Numbered from the stretch's first letter, positions 51,498 through 61,172 are shown. The stretch: DNA of 64,000 nt from JBOFWL01 sp051653605 (GCA_051653605.1 JBOFWL010000117.1:124001-188000), one strand, 5' to 3'. Translations and numbers: made by a program. The notes: generated by a model from the sequence alone, not told the origin.

Positions 51498-52616
51498 CTA
51501 TTTAAATAATTGTAATAGAGTGCCTGCAACAACAGCTGAGCCAATAGAGCCTGCCACATTTGGTGCCATCGCATGCATCAAAAGGAAATTAGTAGGATCT
51601 TCTTCTGCTCCTACCTTTTGAACAATTCGAGCTGACATTGGTATTGCACTCACCCCTGCAGCTCCAATAAGAGGATTAACTTTCCCTTTAGATAAGATAT
51701 AAAAAACTTTACCTAGAAGAACCCCGCCAGCTGTTCCAAAAGCAAAAGCAACTAATCCTAAGCTAAGAATTTTCAATGTGGTGATATTTAAGAAAGAATC
51801 TGCACTTGCAGAAGCTCCTACTGTCACTCCTAAAAATATAGTAATAACATAGAGCATCGCATTCTTTGCATGTTCTGCCAAGTTTGGAACAACCCCACTC
51901 TCTTTAATGAGATTTCCAAACATTAGCATTCCTACTAATGGAGCAGACTGAGGAACGAGAACCAAAACTAAGATTGTAGTTACAATAGGAAAAAGAATTT
52001 TTTCACGCTTAGAAACTTTTCTTAATTGTTCCATTTTTACTAGACGTTCTTTTTTTGTTGTTAACAATCTCATAACAGGGGGTTGAATAATAGGAACTAA
52101 GGCCATATAAGAATAAGCAGCAACAGCCACTGCCCCTAGTAAATGTGGTGCAAGTTTTGTTGTTAGATAAATTGCCGTAGGTCCATCAGCGCCACCAATA
52201 ATACCTATAGATGCAGCCTCATTTGGGCTTAGTCCTAATGCTAGTGCCCCCCAAAATGCAACAAAAATACCAAACTGAGCAGCCGCTCCTAAAAGCATAC
52301 AAGATGGATTTGCAATAAGAGGTCCAAAATCAATCATTGTCCCTATCGCTAAGAAAATTAGCGGAGGATACAGCCCCAGTTTAATTCCCTGGTAAAGATT
52401 GTAGAGTAACCCCCCTGGGTCCATGAGAGATTCCCCAGGGTTAAATGGCATATTAGAAAGAAGCATCCCAAAAGATATTGGAAGTAAAAGGTATGGCTCG
52501 TATCCCTTTTTAATAGCTAAAAACATTAAAATTAATGCAATAGTTATCATCAGAATAGACCGTGCCGTAAGTAAGTTAACTCCCGTCACAGCAATAAAAG
52601 TATTTATTATATCCAC
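51498..52616 (-). CDS. oadB: Oxaloacetate decarboxylase subunit beta (Na+ pump)
   Basis: This 372-residue polytopic protein has the OadB core: GLYPPLIFLAIGTMIDFGPLIANP, GIIGGADGPTAIYLT (with the essential Asp of GGADGPT), and a C-terminal DPTNFLLMHAMAPNVAGSIGSAVVAG. It couples decarboxylation of carboxybiotin to Na+ export. It lies downstream of oadA, oadG and the biotin carrier. Length is slightly under that of enterobacterial OadB, with no key segment missing. Confidence 0.94.
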   Translation of the reverse strand: MDIINTFIAVTGVNLLTARSILMITIALILMFLAIKKGYEPYLLLPISFGMLLSNMPFNPGESLMDPGGLLYNLYQGIKLGLYPPLIFLAIGTMIDFGPLIANPSCMLLGAAAQFGIFVAFWGALALGLSPNEAASIGIIGGADGPTAIYLTTKLAPHLLGAVAVAAYSYMALVPIIQPPVMRLLTTKKERLVKMEQLRKVSKREKILFPIVTTILVLVLVPQSAPLVGMLMFGNLIKESGVVPNLAEHAKNAMLYVITIFLGVTVGASASADSFLNITTLKILSLGLVAFAFGTAGGVLLGKVFYILSKGKVNPLIGAAGVSAIPMSARIVQKVGAEEDPTNFLLMHAMAPNVAGSIGSAVVAGTLLQLFK

Positions 52617-52631
52617 AGAATTCTCCTTAAA

Positions 52632-52985
52632 TTAGGAAATCTTGGCAAGCAAAGCTCCGCTATCCACACTATCTCCTTCTTTAACAACAATAGAAGATAT
52701 AACGCCATCTTTAGGCGCAACAATATTATGTTCCATTTTCATGGCTTCAAGAATAACTACTGTTTCACCAAACTGTACATGATCCCCTTCTTTCTTTAAC
52801 ACCTTCCAAATATTACCTTGGATAGGAGTGTTAAGAGGGGTGCCAACAACAACATCTGATTTAGAGGGTGAAGTAACCTCAGCAGGAGCAGCTTTCTTTA
52901 CAGCAGGTGCTTCAGATTGAGAAAGAAGCTCCACCTCTACTTCATATGTTTTACCTTCAACCTTAACTTTATAAGTTTTAATCAC
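52632..52985 (-). CDS. Biotin carboxyl carrier protein of oxaloacetate decarboxylase
   Basis: This 117-residue protein begins with a short OadA-like linker (MIKTYKVKVEGKTYEVEVEL), then a Pro/Ala-rich hinge, then a biotinyl domain with the biotin Lys in VILEAMKMEHN. In enterobacteria this is the C-terminal domain of OadA; here it is a separate gene, as in some methylmalonyl-CoA decarboxylases and in Treponema-like operons. It sits between oadG and oadB. Confidence 0.92.
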   Translation of the reverse strand: MIKTYKVKVEGKTYEVEVELLSQSEAPAVKKAAPAEVTSPSKSDVVVGTPLNTPIQGNIWKVLKKEGDHVQFGETVVILEAMKMEHNIVAPKDGVISSIVVKEGDSVDSGALLAKIS

Positions 52986-52987
52986 TG

Positions 52988-53320
52988 TTATTCCTCCGAT
53001 GTATCCGCTTGAAGAAGTTTAATTCTATTAATTTTTACAAGATTTTTAGAGCTAGAAACATTAACGTCCTCTAGAATGGTTGCAATAACAACAGCCTGAT
53101 GTAAGGATGATAGTTTTATTTCTGACGTTAAAGCTGCTGGTATTGCAGACGTAATAGTTGGTTTTTCAGTAGAAAGCATTGCATTTTCATCTGGAATAAA
53201 TCTAAATAGATAGACAACACCCATGAGTATTGTCAGCACTAAAAATACAACAAACAGGCCTACGCCTGTTACAGCGAGTGCCTCTTGTATCACATTAGCT
53301 GAATGATGCATAAAACCCAC
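52988..53320 (-). CDS. oadG: Oxaloacetate decarboxylase subunit gamma
   Basis: This 110-residue protein has one N-terminal membrane helix (EALAVTGVGLFVVFLVLTILMGVVYLF), followed by a short cytosolic tail, the form of OadG/MmdD. The gamma subunit holds alpha to beta and often binds zinc through His; no clear zinc-binding cluster is visible here. It sits one base after oadA. Sequence identity in this family is low and the call relies on size, helix and context. Confidence 0.83.
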   Translation of the reverse strand: MGFMHHSANVIQEALAVTGVGLFVVFLVLTILMGVVYLFRFIPDENAMLSTEKPTITSAIPAALTSEIKLSSLHQAVVIATILEDVNVSSSKNLVKINRIKLLQADTSEE

Positions 53321-54694
53321 CTAGGAAATAATTTCGACTTCGATAACTTGTGAGGGAGCTTTAACTCGTTGTAAATAAGGAATAGCTACTTGAGGAAATA
53401 ATATACAGGATACTAATTCTTCATCATTGCTGGCAATGGTGTACTCTTCTCTGGCCTTTTCAATTTCAGGTAGTACCAAAGCTGCTGGGGAACCAGTATA
53501 AACTTCTCCATCCCCTGCAATTTTAACTCTAATTTCATTAGAGACTGGAGAAGGTGATTTTCCATATTTTCCTAAAACGTAGTCTTTAGACTCTTTTGGA
53601 CACATCTTGTATCGTTCACCCATTAATACATTCATTACTGATTGTGTCCCAACTATTTGGCTCATTGGAGTTACTAGAGGGGGAAAACCAAAGTCTTCAC
53701 GTACTCTTGGGATTTCTTTTAAAACTTCTTCATACCTATGTAAGGCCTTTTGAGATTTTAATTGGGAAACCAAATTACTTAACATTCCCCCAGGAAGTTG
53801 GTATCTTAAAATTTCTGGTTCTGTAAAATAGGCTTGAATATCTAACAATCCTTCATCAAGATACTTTTTACGGAGAGGCTTAAAGTACTCCGCAGCTTCT
53901 TTTAGAATTTCTTCATTTAAACGAGTTGAACGTTTTGTTTGAGCAAGAACATTTACCATACTTTCTGTAACAGGTTGGGCAGATCCTCCACCAAGGGTTG
54001 AAAGCGATGTATCAATTGAGTCTGCTCCAGCGTCTGCTACACGTAAATATAGCATAGCCCCAATTCCGCCTGTATCATGAGTATGAACAATAACTGGCAT
54101 TTTAGGCATAACATCCTTTATACCTTTAACAAGACGATAACCATCTTCAGGTAATAAAATCCCAGCCATATCTTTAATACAAATCTCATCTGCACCCATT
54201 TGTTCAAAGCTTTTAGCAAGATTAATGTAATAATCTATAGTATGCACAGGGCTTGACGTATAGGATATTGCAACCTGAGCCTTTGCTCCATACTTTTTAG
54301 TAAATTTGACTGCTGTTTCAAGATTTCTAAGATCATTTAGGGCGTCAAAGATACGAACAATATCAATTCCATTCTCAATAGCATGTCTTAAAAAAAGGTC
54401 AACGGTATCATCTGCATAATGCCTGTAGCCAACAAGAGTTTGTCCTCTTAGAAGCATTTGAAGTGGAGTTTTTTTTGCGCGTTTTTTAATTTCACGGAGC
54501 CGTTCCCAAGGGGACTGATTTAAAAAACGCATGCATACATCAAATGTTGCTCCACCCCACACTTCAAGAGATCGATATCCTACTTGATCTAATAGATCAA
54601 TTACAGGTATCATATCTTCTGTTGGCATACGGGTAGCAAGAAGGCTTTGATTTCCATCTCGTAATATTGTTTCTGTTATATCAATAAAACTCAT
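53321..54694 (-). CDS. oadA: Oxaloacetate decarboxylase subunit alpha, carboxyltransferase part
   Basis: This 457-residue protein is the carboxyltransferase and conserved-domain part without the biotin domain. It opens DITETILRDGNQSLLATR (metal-binding Asp), has CIKDMAG (the carbamylated Lys), and VHTHDT (metal-binding His pair). The 457-residue length matches alpha minus its biotin domain, which is encoded separately at 52632. It removes CO2 from oxaloacetate and puts it on biotin, with the beta subunit then exporting Na+. Confidence 0.94.
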   Translation of the reverse strand: MSFIDITETILRDGNQSLLATRMPTEDMIPVIDLLDQVGYRSLEVWGGATFDVCMRFLNQSPWERLREIKKRAKKTPLQMLLRGQTLVGYRHYADDTVDLFLRHAIENGIDIVRIFDALNDLRNLETAVKFTKKYGAKAQVAISYTSSPVHTIDYYINLAKSFEQMGADEICIKDMAGILLPEDGYRLVKGIKDVMPKMPVIVHTHDTGGIGAMLYLRVADAGADSIDTSLSTLGGGSAQPVTESMVNVLAQTKRSTRLNEEILKEAAEYFKPLRKKYLDEGLLDIQAYFTEPEILRYQLPGGMLSNLVSQLKSQKALHRYEEVLKEIPRVREDFGFPPLVTPMSQIVGTQSVMNVLMGERYKMCPKESKDYVLGKYGKSPSPVSNEIRVKIAGDGEVYTGSPAALVLPEIEKAREEYTIASNDEELVSCILFPQVAIPYLQRVKAPSQVIEVEIIS

Positions 54695-54714
54695 AAGACC
54701 CCTGCCATATTATT

Positions 54715-56469
54715 TTATTTTACAGGAATACGTCCTGATTCATCGTTCATAAGAAGTTCAAATAAATACTTAGCAGCTTCTTTAGGCCCTTCTTGTTCTT
54801 TACCACTAACACCTAAACGAGTGTAAATTTGTCCAACCTTAACGCCCTTTTTAAACATGTCATCAAAGAATTGATCAATAAGCACACGTGTCTCTTTTTC
54901 TTTTTGAACGGGCCCAAAAGGATTTGCGAAGAAAGATGTTGTAATTCCTTTTTCCGTAGTTGTACCTTTAGCCATACGTTTTCCATCAACAAATGTGGGT
55001 TTAGCCTCTTCAGCATTTTCAAAGAAACTTAGACTTTCCCCTGTTGGATCATCATAATTATTTGCATAAAGGAAATAGTCTACAGGTTCTCCACGCATAA
55101 TTTCAGTATATGTAGCTACGGGGATAATCACCCTTGCATTTATCTTGTCAGGGTTCATAAAGATAGATCGATCTAATTCTTTAAAAGCGTATCCTTGATC
55201 TAAATCATCTAAACGAACAAAGGCTCCGATTTCTGTTCCGTAAGCAATAGGTTTACTATCTGCATTGATACGGAAGATCCCCATATCATCGAAAACGATT
55301 ACCATTTTCTGCAAATAATCTCCAGCAAGAGCTCTAAATGCTTCTAAGCTTTCAGATTTTCCAGCACCACTATCTCCCATGATAACAACGTTTTTATGAA
55401 TACCATTTTTCATTGTGATTGAAACCATTGCACCATGAATAGGTAATTCTTTCCGATGAATTGCTTTTAGATTATGCAGGGTAAGGAGCATTTTTTTCAT
55501 ATAACCAAAATAGTCGATAGCATTATTGCGATTGACTAAGCCAACCATAATATCATTTTTTTCATCATGATAGCAAAGTGTTTTGACTTTATCATCTCCA
55601 TCATCACAAGCATAGACATAAATCATATCAGGTTTACGATTTACATAGTCTTCAACGGATGCCGTTTCAAATAAATTACAAAGAGTAACACCTTGAGACA
55701 TAAAATCACGTGGGAAATAAACAAAAGTTAAGAGATCCCCTACTTTAATTGGGTAACAAAACCAGTTTTCATTGTCTAAGCGGATATTTGCTAAAGGATT
55801 TTTGTCTACAACATTAAAGAATCCATCTCTTGTATTCTTTTTAGGGTATACAATAAAGGGAGGCATTAATACAAGCTTCTCAATAAAGGGAACTTCCTTA
55901 AGGAAACTATATTCTGTAGGACACTCCCACGAAACATTTCCTAAAGAAAGACCAGCATTAATACTAGAACGAGATTGTCTAAGAACCAGACTAGAGCGGT
56001 GAGAAATTCTTTCTTTAATTTGGCGGCGAGTTTCAATAATAAGATTGGTTAATGAGTCTATAGCCGGAATAAGATCATTGCGTTGAAGCCCACTACGAGC
56101 AGGACGATCATTATATAAAACAGCATAACGCTCTATTTTTAACCAGTAATTATAGAGTTCTTCAATAAAACTGATAAATTTTTCTGTGTCTTTAAGAAAG
56201 GGTAATAGATGTTTATTCTCATCATCTATCATTTGATAAGATAATAATTTAAAAAGGCTGATCAGATTCTCTTTAAGATCTCTTTCATCACAGCAAGAGA
56301 CAACATAGCGATATGCAATAGTGTCATTTTCCTTACTTTGGGCAATAAATCTAGAAAATACTGAGTCAAATCCTTCACTTTCTAAAAGTTCCACTGAGGA
56401 GTGACAGTAGCGTTGATTTAAATTTAGAACAATTCCAGAACGAACAACATCAAATTCTTTTGCAGGCAT
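54715..56469 (-). CDS. PEPCK/HPr-kinase-fold protein, unusual family
   Basis: This 584-residue protein has a C-terminal kinase domain of the PEP carboxykinase/HPr kinase fold: LPIHGAMVSI then MGDSGAGKSES (P-loop, residues 365-372) and IVFDDMG (392-397). The loop is closest to that of HprK (GDSGxGKSE), not to the GLSGTGKTTLS of ATP-PEPCK. The preceding 330 residues are larger than HprK's N-terminal domain and of unclear fold. Two ATP-PEPCK hallmarks, an RxEL-like start and KMSKT, were not seen. It directly precedes the oxaloacetate decarboxylase operon, pointing to PEP/oxaloacetate metabolism or to control of it (inference). Confidence 0.75.
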   Translation of the reverse strand: MPAKEFDVVRSGIVLNLNQRYCHSSVELLESEGFDSVFSRFIAQSKENDTIAYRYVVSCCDERDLKENLISLFKLLSYQMIDDENKHLLPFLKDTEKFISFIEELYNYWLKIERYAVLYNDRPARSGLQRNDLIPAIDSLTNLIIETRRQIKERISHRSSLVLRQSRSSINAGLSLGNVSWECPTEYSFLKEVPFIEKLVLMPPFIVYPKKNTRDGFFNVVDKNPLANIRLDNENWFCYPIKVGDLLTFVYFPRDFMSQGVTLCNLFETASVEDYVNRKPDMIYVYACDDGDDKVKTLCYHDEKNDIMVGLVNRNNAIDYFGYMKKMLLTLHNLKAIHRKELPIHGAMVSITMKNGIHKNVVIMGDSGAGKSESLEAFRALAGDYLQKMVIVFDDMGIFRINADSKPIAYGTEIGAFVRLDDLDQGYAFKELDRSIFMNPDKINARVIIPVATYTEIMRGEPVDYFLYANNYDDPTGESLSFFENAEEAKPTFVDGKRMAKGTTTEKGITTSFFANPFGPVQKEKETRVLIDQFFDDMFKKGVKVGQIYTRLGVSGKEQEGPKEAAKYLFELLMNDESGRIPVK

Positions 56470-56522
56470 AGGTTAACCTCTTGTAAAATTTATTACACAC
56501 ATGATAGTTTCACATGTTAAAT

Positions 56523-56551
56523 ATACTAACACATTTTCAAATTTTAATCAA
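56523..56551 (-). promoter_or_regulatory. Promoter of the PEPCK-like/oxaloacetate decarboxylase operon
   Basis: On the minus strand, TTGATT (56546-56551), a 17-base spacer and TAGTAT (56523-56528). The predicted leader, roughly 56490-56518, has two direct copies of CATGTG seven bases apart, which could be an operator. Confidence 0.5.
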
Positions 56552-56596
56552 CTATTGATTTGTTTTATTATTAAATAACATGTAAATATTTATAAT

Positions 56597-57655
56597 TTAT
56601 TTTGATATTCGTTTAATATCTGCTGAGTTAGTTGCATTTTGAACTCTTTCAATCCAATTTGAGTTTGCATAATTTGTTAAGAGATCACCATTTCTTTCAA
56701 TAAAATACAAGCTAATTTTATCAGTAAGATTTAATTTATCTATCATTTTAAGAGCTTCTTCTCTTCCTAGAGCGAGTAATGTTGTTGAAAAAATATCTGC
56801 TTGCTCTGCACTATCCTTAATAATCACACTAATCGATGCAAGATTATGCTTAACTGGGCGACCTGTTTTGGGATTGAAAATATGATGATAGATCTCTCCA
56901 TTTTCATCTACAAAAAACTGTTCGTAGTCTCCAGAGGTAGCGATAGCTTCTCCATCATACATAGGTACCACTTCTTGAGGATTTCCCCCGTTAGGGTCTC
57001 TAACGCCAACACTCCAAGGTGTTCCATCAGGCTTTGAACCAAATACTTTTAAATTTCCACCAGCATTAACAATACCAGCACTAATAATAGGAGAAGCTTT
57101 AAGTATTTCAACCCCTCTATCTACAGCAAATCCTTTTGCAATAGCGCCATAATCAAGGCGGGCGCCATCTTTAAGCCTAATTTTCCCATCCTCAAAGATA
57201 ACTTTGTCCATTCCAATTACTTTTAATACGTCTTGAATTTCAGCATCTGAAGGAACTCTATGTTCTTCATCCTGTTTATAGAAACCCCATAGGCGAATCA
57301 AAGGATATACTGTTAAATCAAATACGCCATTACTTTGTCTGTTTATTTCTTTAGATAGAACTATAAAATTGGAGATGGTATTAAAGGCTTTAGGATCGGT
57401 TTCTTCTGATAGAAAGCCGTCTCTATTGAGTTGTGCAGCAACGCTATCTCCGGCAGGGGAAAGCACTTTAAACCAATATTCTATTTCATCCCATACTTTT
57501 TTTACTTCCACTTCTACTTTTTTTCGAGAGGAAGAAGAGTAAACCACAACATCAAACTGAGTGAACATTAAGGGAGCTGTAAAAACATATCTTTCTTCAC
57601 TAGAAATCGCACACCCGGACATTAGGAGACATAAAAAAACTACCAATATTTTCAT
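56597..57655 (-). CDS. apbE: FAD:protein FMN transferase, ApbE lipoprotein
   Basis: This 352-residue protein has a signal peptide with lipobox LMSGC (Cys near residue 15). ApbE motifs are LRLKDGARLDYGAIAKGFAVDRGVEIL near residue 170, AIATSGDYEQFF near 245, and HHIFNPKTGRPVK near 258, including the flavin- and Mg-binding residues. ApbE attaches FMN to Thr residues of NqrB/NqrC or RnfG/RnfD type proteins at the outer face of the membrane. No rnf or nqr genes are in the window. It overlaps the flippase gene by four bases. Confidence 0.93.
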   Translation of the reverse strand: MKILVVFLCLLMSGCAISSEERYVFTAPLMFTQFDVVVYSSSSRKKVEVEVKKVWDEIEYWFKVLSPAGDSVAAQLNRDGFLSEETDPKAFNTISNFIVLSKEINRQSNGVFDLTVYPLIRLWGFYKQDEEHRVPSDAEIQDVLKVIGMDKVIFEDGKIRLKDGARLDYGAIAKGFAVDRGVEILKASPIISAGIVNAGGNLKVFGSKPDGTPWSVGVRDPNGGNPQEVVPMYDGEAIATSGDYEQFFVDENGEIYHHIFNPKTGRPVKHNLASISVIIKDSAEQADIFSTTLLALGREEALKMIDKLNLTDKISLYFIERNGDLLTNYANSNWIERVQNATNSADIKRISK

Positions 57656-58905
57656 GAGTTCACCTTTTCTTTTTTATAAACTTTTTTAATAGCCAATGCG
57701 TGAATAAGAACCGCCACTAAAAGACTATAGCCAATAGTTGCTATTACAATATTTACTTGGGTAAGTGAATTATGCCAAATACTTAAACCAGCATATAAGA
57801 ATGTCACTCCTATTCCCAGTAGAATTGGATAGAATCTACTTTCTTTAACCAGATAATAATTTAGAAAATAGTAAACAATAGGATATGGGAAAAATACCAT
57901 ATTGTAAACAGGCATTAATTGTTGAAATCCTTTTTGAATTACAGCATCTTTTGCAAAGAGGATTGCTCCTAAAAATGGTGCTGTAAAATAGAAGAATCCC
58001 ATATAACCTAGCATTAAAACAATTAAAAAAGCTAGACCCACCCATAGGGCTTTAGTAGAATCGTGTAGCTTATTTGCCATAAGTGGTAGCACAGCAAAAG
58101 ATACCCCCTGGCAAAGGAACAGCATTCCTTTACCAAGTAAGTTTGAGCTAGCAAATAGCCCTGATTGATCAGGTAGAAATGAGCGAACTAATATAGTATC
58201 TGAATAGGTTAAAAAAGAAAATAATCCTACAGACCCTAAAGAAATAAACAGAGATCTCAATGAAAATGGATGAGGCTTATAGGTTTTATCTCTTCTTTCA
58301 AACCAGTGCTTTATGTAAGGAATAGTATTTCCCAAAGTATAGGCAACATTACTTATCAAAACTCCTAGAAGAGCTCCCGTAACATTTGGAATAAATTTAA
58401 CAATAACTAATCCAAGTGTTATTCTAGTAACCCCCTGTATGGCTTGGGTAAGCCCAGCAGTAACAAACCTATGTTCTGCCTGTAAGCGACTAATATAAGG
58501 AGTCTGGGGGATATTTAAAAGGAGAGAAAAACCAGCCAATATAAAGATCACCGTATCAGAAACATGAAAAATCGATTTAAAAAGAGGGATACTCCCCATC
58601 CAAAATATAGCAACAATAATTTCAACTATCAAGATTATTCGGATAATATAGGGCATCTCCTTCTCAATATGCTCAGGTGAAAGTGCAGATAAATGCTTAG
58701 TTAATGCATATTGATAGGCCATAACTGGCAACTGAAATAATCCTACAAATTGTAAAAGAGGCTGGACAATACCATAATCACTTGTTGATAAAAATACAAT
58801 TATCACAAACTGATATAACATGTTCAGTCCTGCCCCCCCCATATTTCCTATAGAGTAAAAAGCAGAGCCTACCATTAATTTACGTTTGATTTGCACCGTG
58901 CTCAT
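57652..58905 (-). CDS. Polysaccharide flippase-like (Wzx/MATE fold) membrane protein
   Basis: This 417-residue protein has about 12 membrane helices. The opening KLMVGSAFYSIGNMGGAGLNMLYQFVIIVFL with STSDYGIVQPLLQFVGLFQLP is typical of Wzx/RfbX-type oligosaccharide flippases. It would move lipid-linked sugars across the membrane. AGGAGG precedes the ATG at 58905. It lies between uvrD and apbE in an operon of unlike genes. No glycosyltransferase is beside it, so the substrate is unknown. Confidence 0.8.
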   Translation of the reverse strand: MSTVQIKRKLMVGSAFYSIGNMGGAGLNMLYQFVIIVFLSTSDYGIVQPLLQFVGLFQLPVMAYQYALTKHLSALSPEHIEKEMPYIIRIILIVEIIVAIFWMGSIPLFKSIFHVSDTVIFILAGFSLLLNIPQTPYISRLQAEHRFVTAGLTQAIQGVTRITLGLVIVKFIPNVTGALLGVLISNVAYTLGNTIPYIKHWFERRDKTYKPHPFSLRSLFISLGSVGLFSFLTYSDTILVRSFLPDQSGLFASSNLLGKGMLFLCQGVSFAVLPLMANKLHDSTKALWVGLAFLIVLMLGYMGFFYFTAPFLGAILFAKDAVIQKGFQQLMPVYNMVFFPYPIVYYFLNYYLVKESRFYPILLGIGVTFLYAGLSIWHNSLTQVNIVIATIGYSLLVAVLIHALAIKKVYKKEKVNS

Positions 58906-58913
58906 GGAGCCTC

Positions 58914-61172
58914 CTAATCAACAATCTTTTTAATACTGGAAAGAACATTCCCCATTAATACTTGTGAGCCGTATTGTTTAAAGCGGACTCTCACCATAGC
59001 TGAGGAGTTATATTCAACCTCACCTTCTCCAAAAATCTGATGAGTAACTCTGGTTCCTTCTGTGAGATCTGCAATATTTTTGACGGGGATGGTGTTAAAA
59101 GATTTTTTCTCGGCTGGAGCCAAGTCTTCAACTGTCATCCTTTTTACAACTGGAGGACGAGAACTCGATTTTGATGGAGATCGATAGCCACTCGCTCCCC
59201 CTCTACTTTTTTGAAATGAAAAGCGTTCCTGCGCATTAAAAGTTGAAGGCTCTGATTTTCGTTCGTCTACAATACTTGGGGGTATCATCGCTAGAAAATG
59301 AGATGCTTCACAAGGGCGCCATTCTCCATAGCGTTGAGCTCTTTTTTCATAACTAAGATAGAGTTTATTCATCGCACGGGTTACAGCAACATAGAATAGC
59401 CTTTTTTCTTCGTTGAGTTCTTCTGGGGTTGATGCTCCCCCAAGTGGGAATAACCCTTCTGCTAAGCCAATCACAAATACTGTTGGAAATTCTAAGCCTT
59501 TAGCACTATGAATACTCATGAGAGAAACGTAGTTATCTGATGACTCCGAGTCTTCCTCTCCTCCAGAAAGAAGGCTTGCCTCATGGAGGAAGTCGGCAAT
59601 ACCTGCATCGGGATTCAACTCTTCAAATGTTCTAATAGAGTTCATGAGTTCTGATATATTTTCTAAGCGAGATTCACTCTCTTCTTTTCCATACTCATCA
59701 ATAAGATACGCTTGGTAAGAAACCCCTGATAACACCTCTTTTACAACATCAATAGGAGCAATATTTGCCCCTTTATTATGAAGTTCATCTAATAATGATC
59801 CTAATTTCTTAAGGCTTTGTGCGGCAAATGCAGATAACCCTGGTATTTGATCCGCCAACATTGAAACTTGGATATAGTTCATAGAGTTAGTCGTTGCATA
59901 TGTTATGACACTTTCTTTACTTTTATCTCCGACCTTCCGTTTGGGAACATTGGCAATTCTATCAAAAGCTGCACTATCAAAAGGATTTACAATAAGACGT
60001 AAATAGCACAAAATATCTTTAATTTCAGCTCTATCATAGAATTTTTGACCACCAAAAATCCGAAAAGGGATGTTATGTCGAATGAGTATTTCTTCAAGAA
60101 GTCTACTTTGAGCATTTGTGCGATAAAGTACAGCAAAATCTTTATAGTTATTATTAGCAAAAAGTTTTTTCATTTCTTCAAAAACAAATGCAGCTTGAAG
60201 TCTGTCATCTCCCAATGCTGCTGTAATAATTTTATCCCCTTGCTCTCTTTCAGCTCGTAGTGTTTTAGGCATTCGCCCTTGAATACTTTGTACAATACCA
60301 TTTGCTGCAGACAGAATATTTCCACAGGATCGATAATTTCGCTCTAGACGTACGATATGGGCATTAAAGAGATCTTTAAATCGGTGAATATTTTCAACCT
60401 TTGCTCCTCTCCAGCCATAAATAGATTGATCATCATCGCCTACAACACAAACATTTGTACGTTCTCTGCTGAGGAGGTCTAATAGACGAAATTGAGGTGT
60501 ATTCGTATCTTGAAACTCATCCGCCATGATGTAAGCCCACATGTTTTGGTATCTTGCTCGCACATCAGGGGCTTCTTCTAAGAGACGTATTGTATTATTA
60601 ATGAGGTCACTAAAATCCATAGCTTGGTTAGCATGAAGAATTTTTTGATACTCTGTAAAAATCTCTGAAACAGTATCTTCAAAATGGTCTCGAGCTTTAT
60701 TTTTATAATCTTGTGGAGTGAGAAAATCTTCCTTAGCCGATCCAATAGCTCGAAGCACTGCTTTTTCATTGAATTCTTTGGGATTTATACCCATTCTTTC
60801 CATGATTTTTTTGACAGTATTTTTAGTATCTTGGGTATCATATATAGTAAAATCTTTATTATACCCAATGTGTTCGGCATCCCGTCGAAGTATTCTTACA
60901 CACATTGAGTGAAAAGTACGTACCCATGCTGTTCTCGTATCCATACCCAGTAATTCAGAGATACGTTCTTTCATTTCTCCAGCAGCTTTGTTAGTAAAGG
61001 TTACACACAAAATATTGTGTAAAGATAAATTATGTTTATGCACTAGGTGAGAAAATCTACGCGTAATTACTCTTGTTTTACCCGATCCAGCACCAGCAAG
61101 AACAAGCAAAGACCCTTCATCATAAAGAACGGCCTCTTGTTGTTCTGGATTTAAGCCTTCTAAAAGGTTCAT
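58914..61172 (-). CDS. uvrD: ATP-dependent DNA helicase UvrD/PcrA
   Basis: This 752-residue superfamily 1A helicase starts LNPEQQEAVLYDEGSLLVLAGAGSGKTRVITRR (motif I). Motif II is MADEFQDTN near residue 218, motif III GDDDQSIYGWRGA, and later motifs are LERNYRS, VSLMSIHSAKGLEFPTVFVIGL (motif V) and LFYVAVTRAM (motif VI). It unwinds DNA in nucleotide-excision and mismatch repair. Length fits PcrA/UvrD, including a C-terminal Tudor-like tail (GTRVTHQIFGEGEV). It overlaps yhhQ by four bases. Confidence 0.95.
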   Translation of the reverse strand: MNLLEGLNPEQQEAVLYDEGSLLVLAGAGSGKTRVITRRFSHLVHKHNLSLHNILCVTFTNKAAGEMKERISELLGMDTRTAWVRTFHSMCVRILRRDAEHIGYNKDFTIYDTQDTKNTVKKIMERMGINPKEFNEKAVLRAIGSAKEDFLTPQDYKNKARDHFEDTVSEIFTEYQKILHANQAMDFSDLINNTIRLLEEAPDVRARYQNMWAYIMADEFQDTNTPQFRLLDLLSRERTNVCVVGDDDQSIYGWRGAKVENIHRFKDLFNAHIVRLERNYRSCGNILSAANGIVQSIQGRMPKTLRAEREQGDKIITAALGDDRLQAAFVFEEMKKLFANNNYKDFAVLYRTNAQSRLLEEILIRHNIPFRIFGGQKFYDRAEIKDILCYLRLIVNPFDSAAFDRIANVPKRKVGDKSKESVITYATTNSMNYIQVSMLADQIPGLSAFAAQSLKKLGSLLDELHNKGANIAPIDVVKEVLSGVSYQAYLIDEYGKEESESRLENISELMNSIRTFEELNPDAGIADFLHEASLLSGGEEDSESSDNYVSLMSIHSAKGLEFPTVFVIGLAEGLFPLGGASTPEELNEEKRLFYVAVTRAMNKLYLSYEKRAQRYGEWRPCEASHFLAMIPPSIVDERKSEPSTFNAQERFSFQKSRGGASGYRSPSKSSSRPPVVKRMTVEDLAPAEKKSFNTIPVKNIADLTEGTRVTHQIFGEGEVEYNSSAMVRVRFKQYGSQVLMGNVLSSIKKIVD

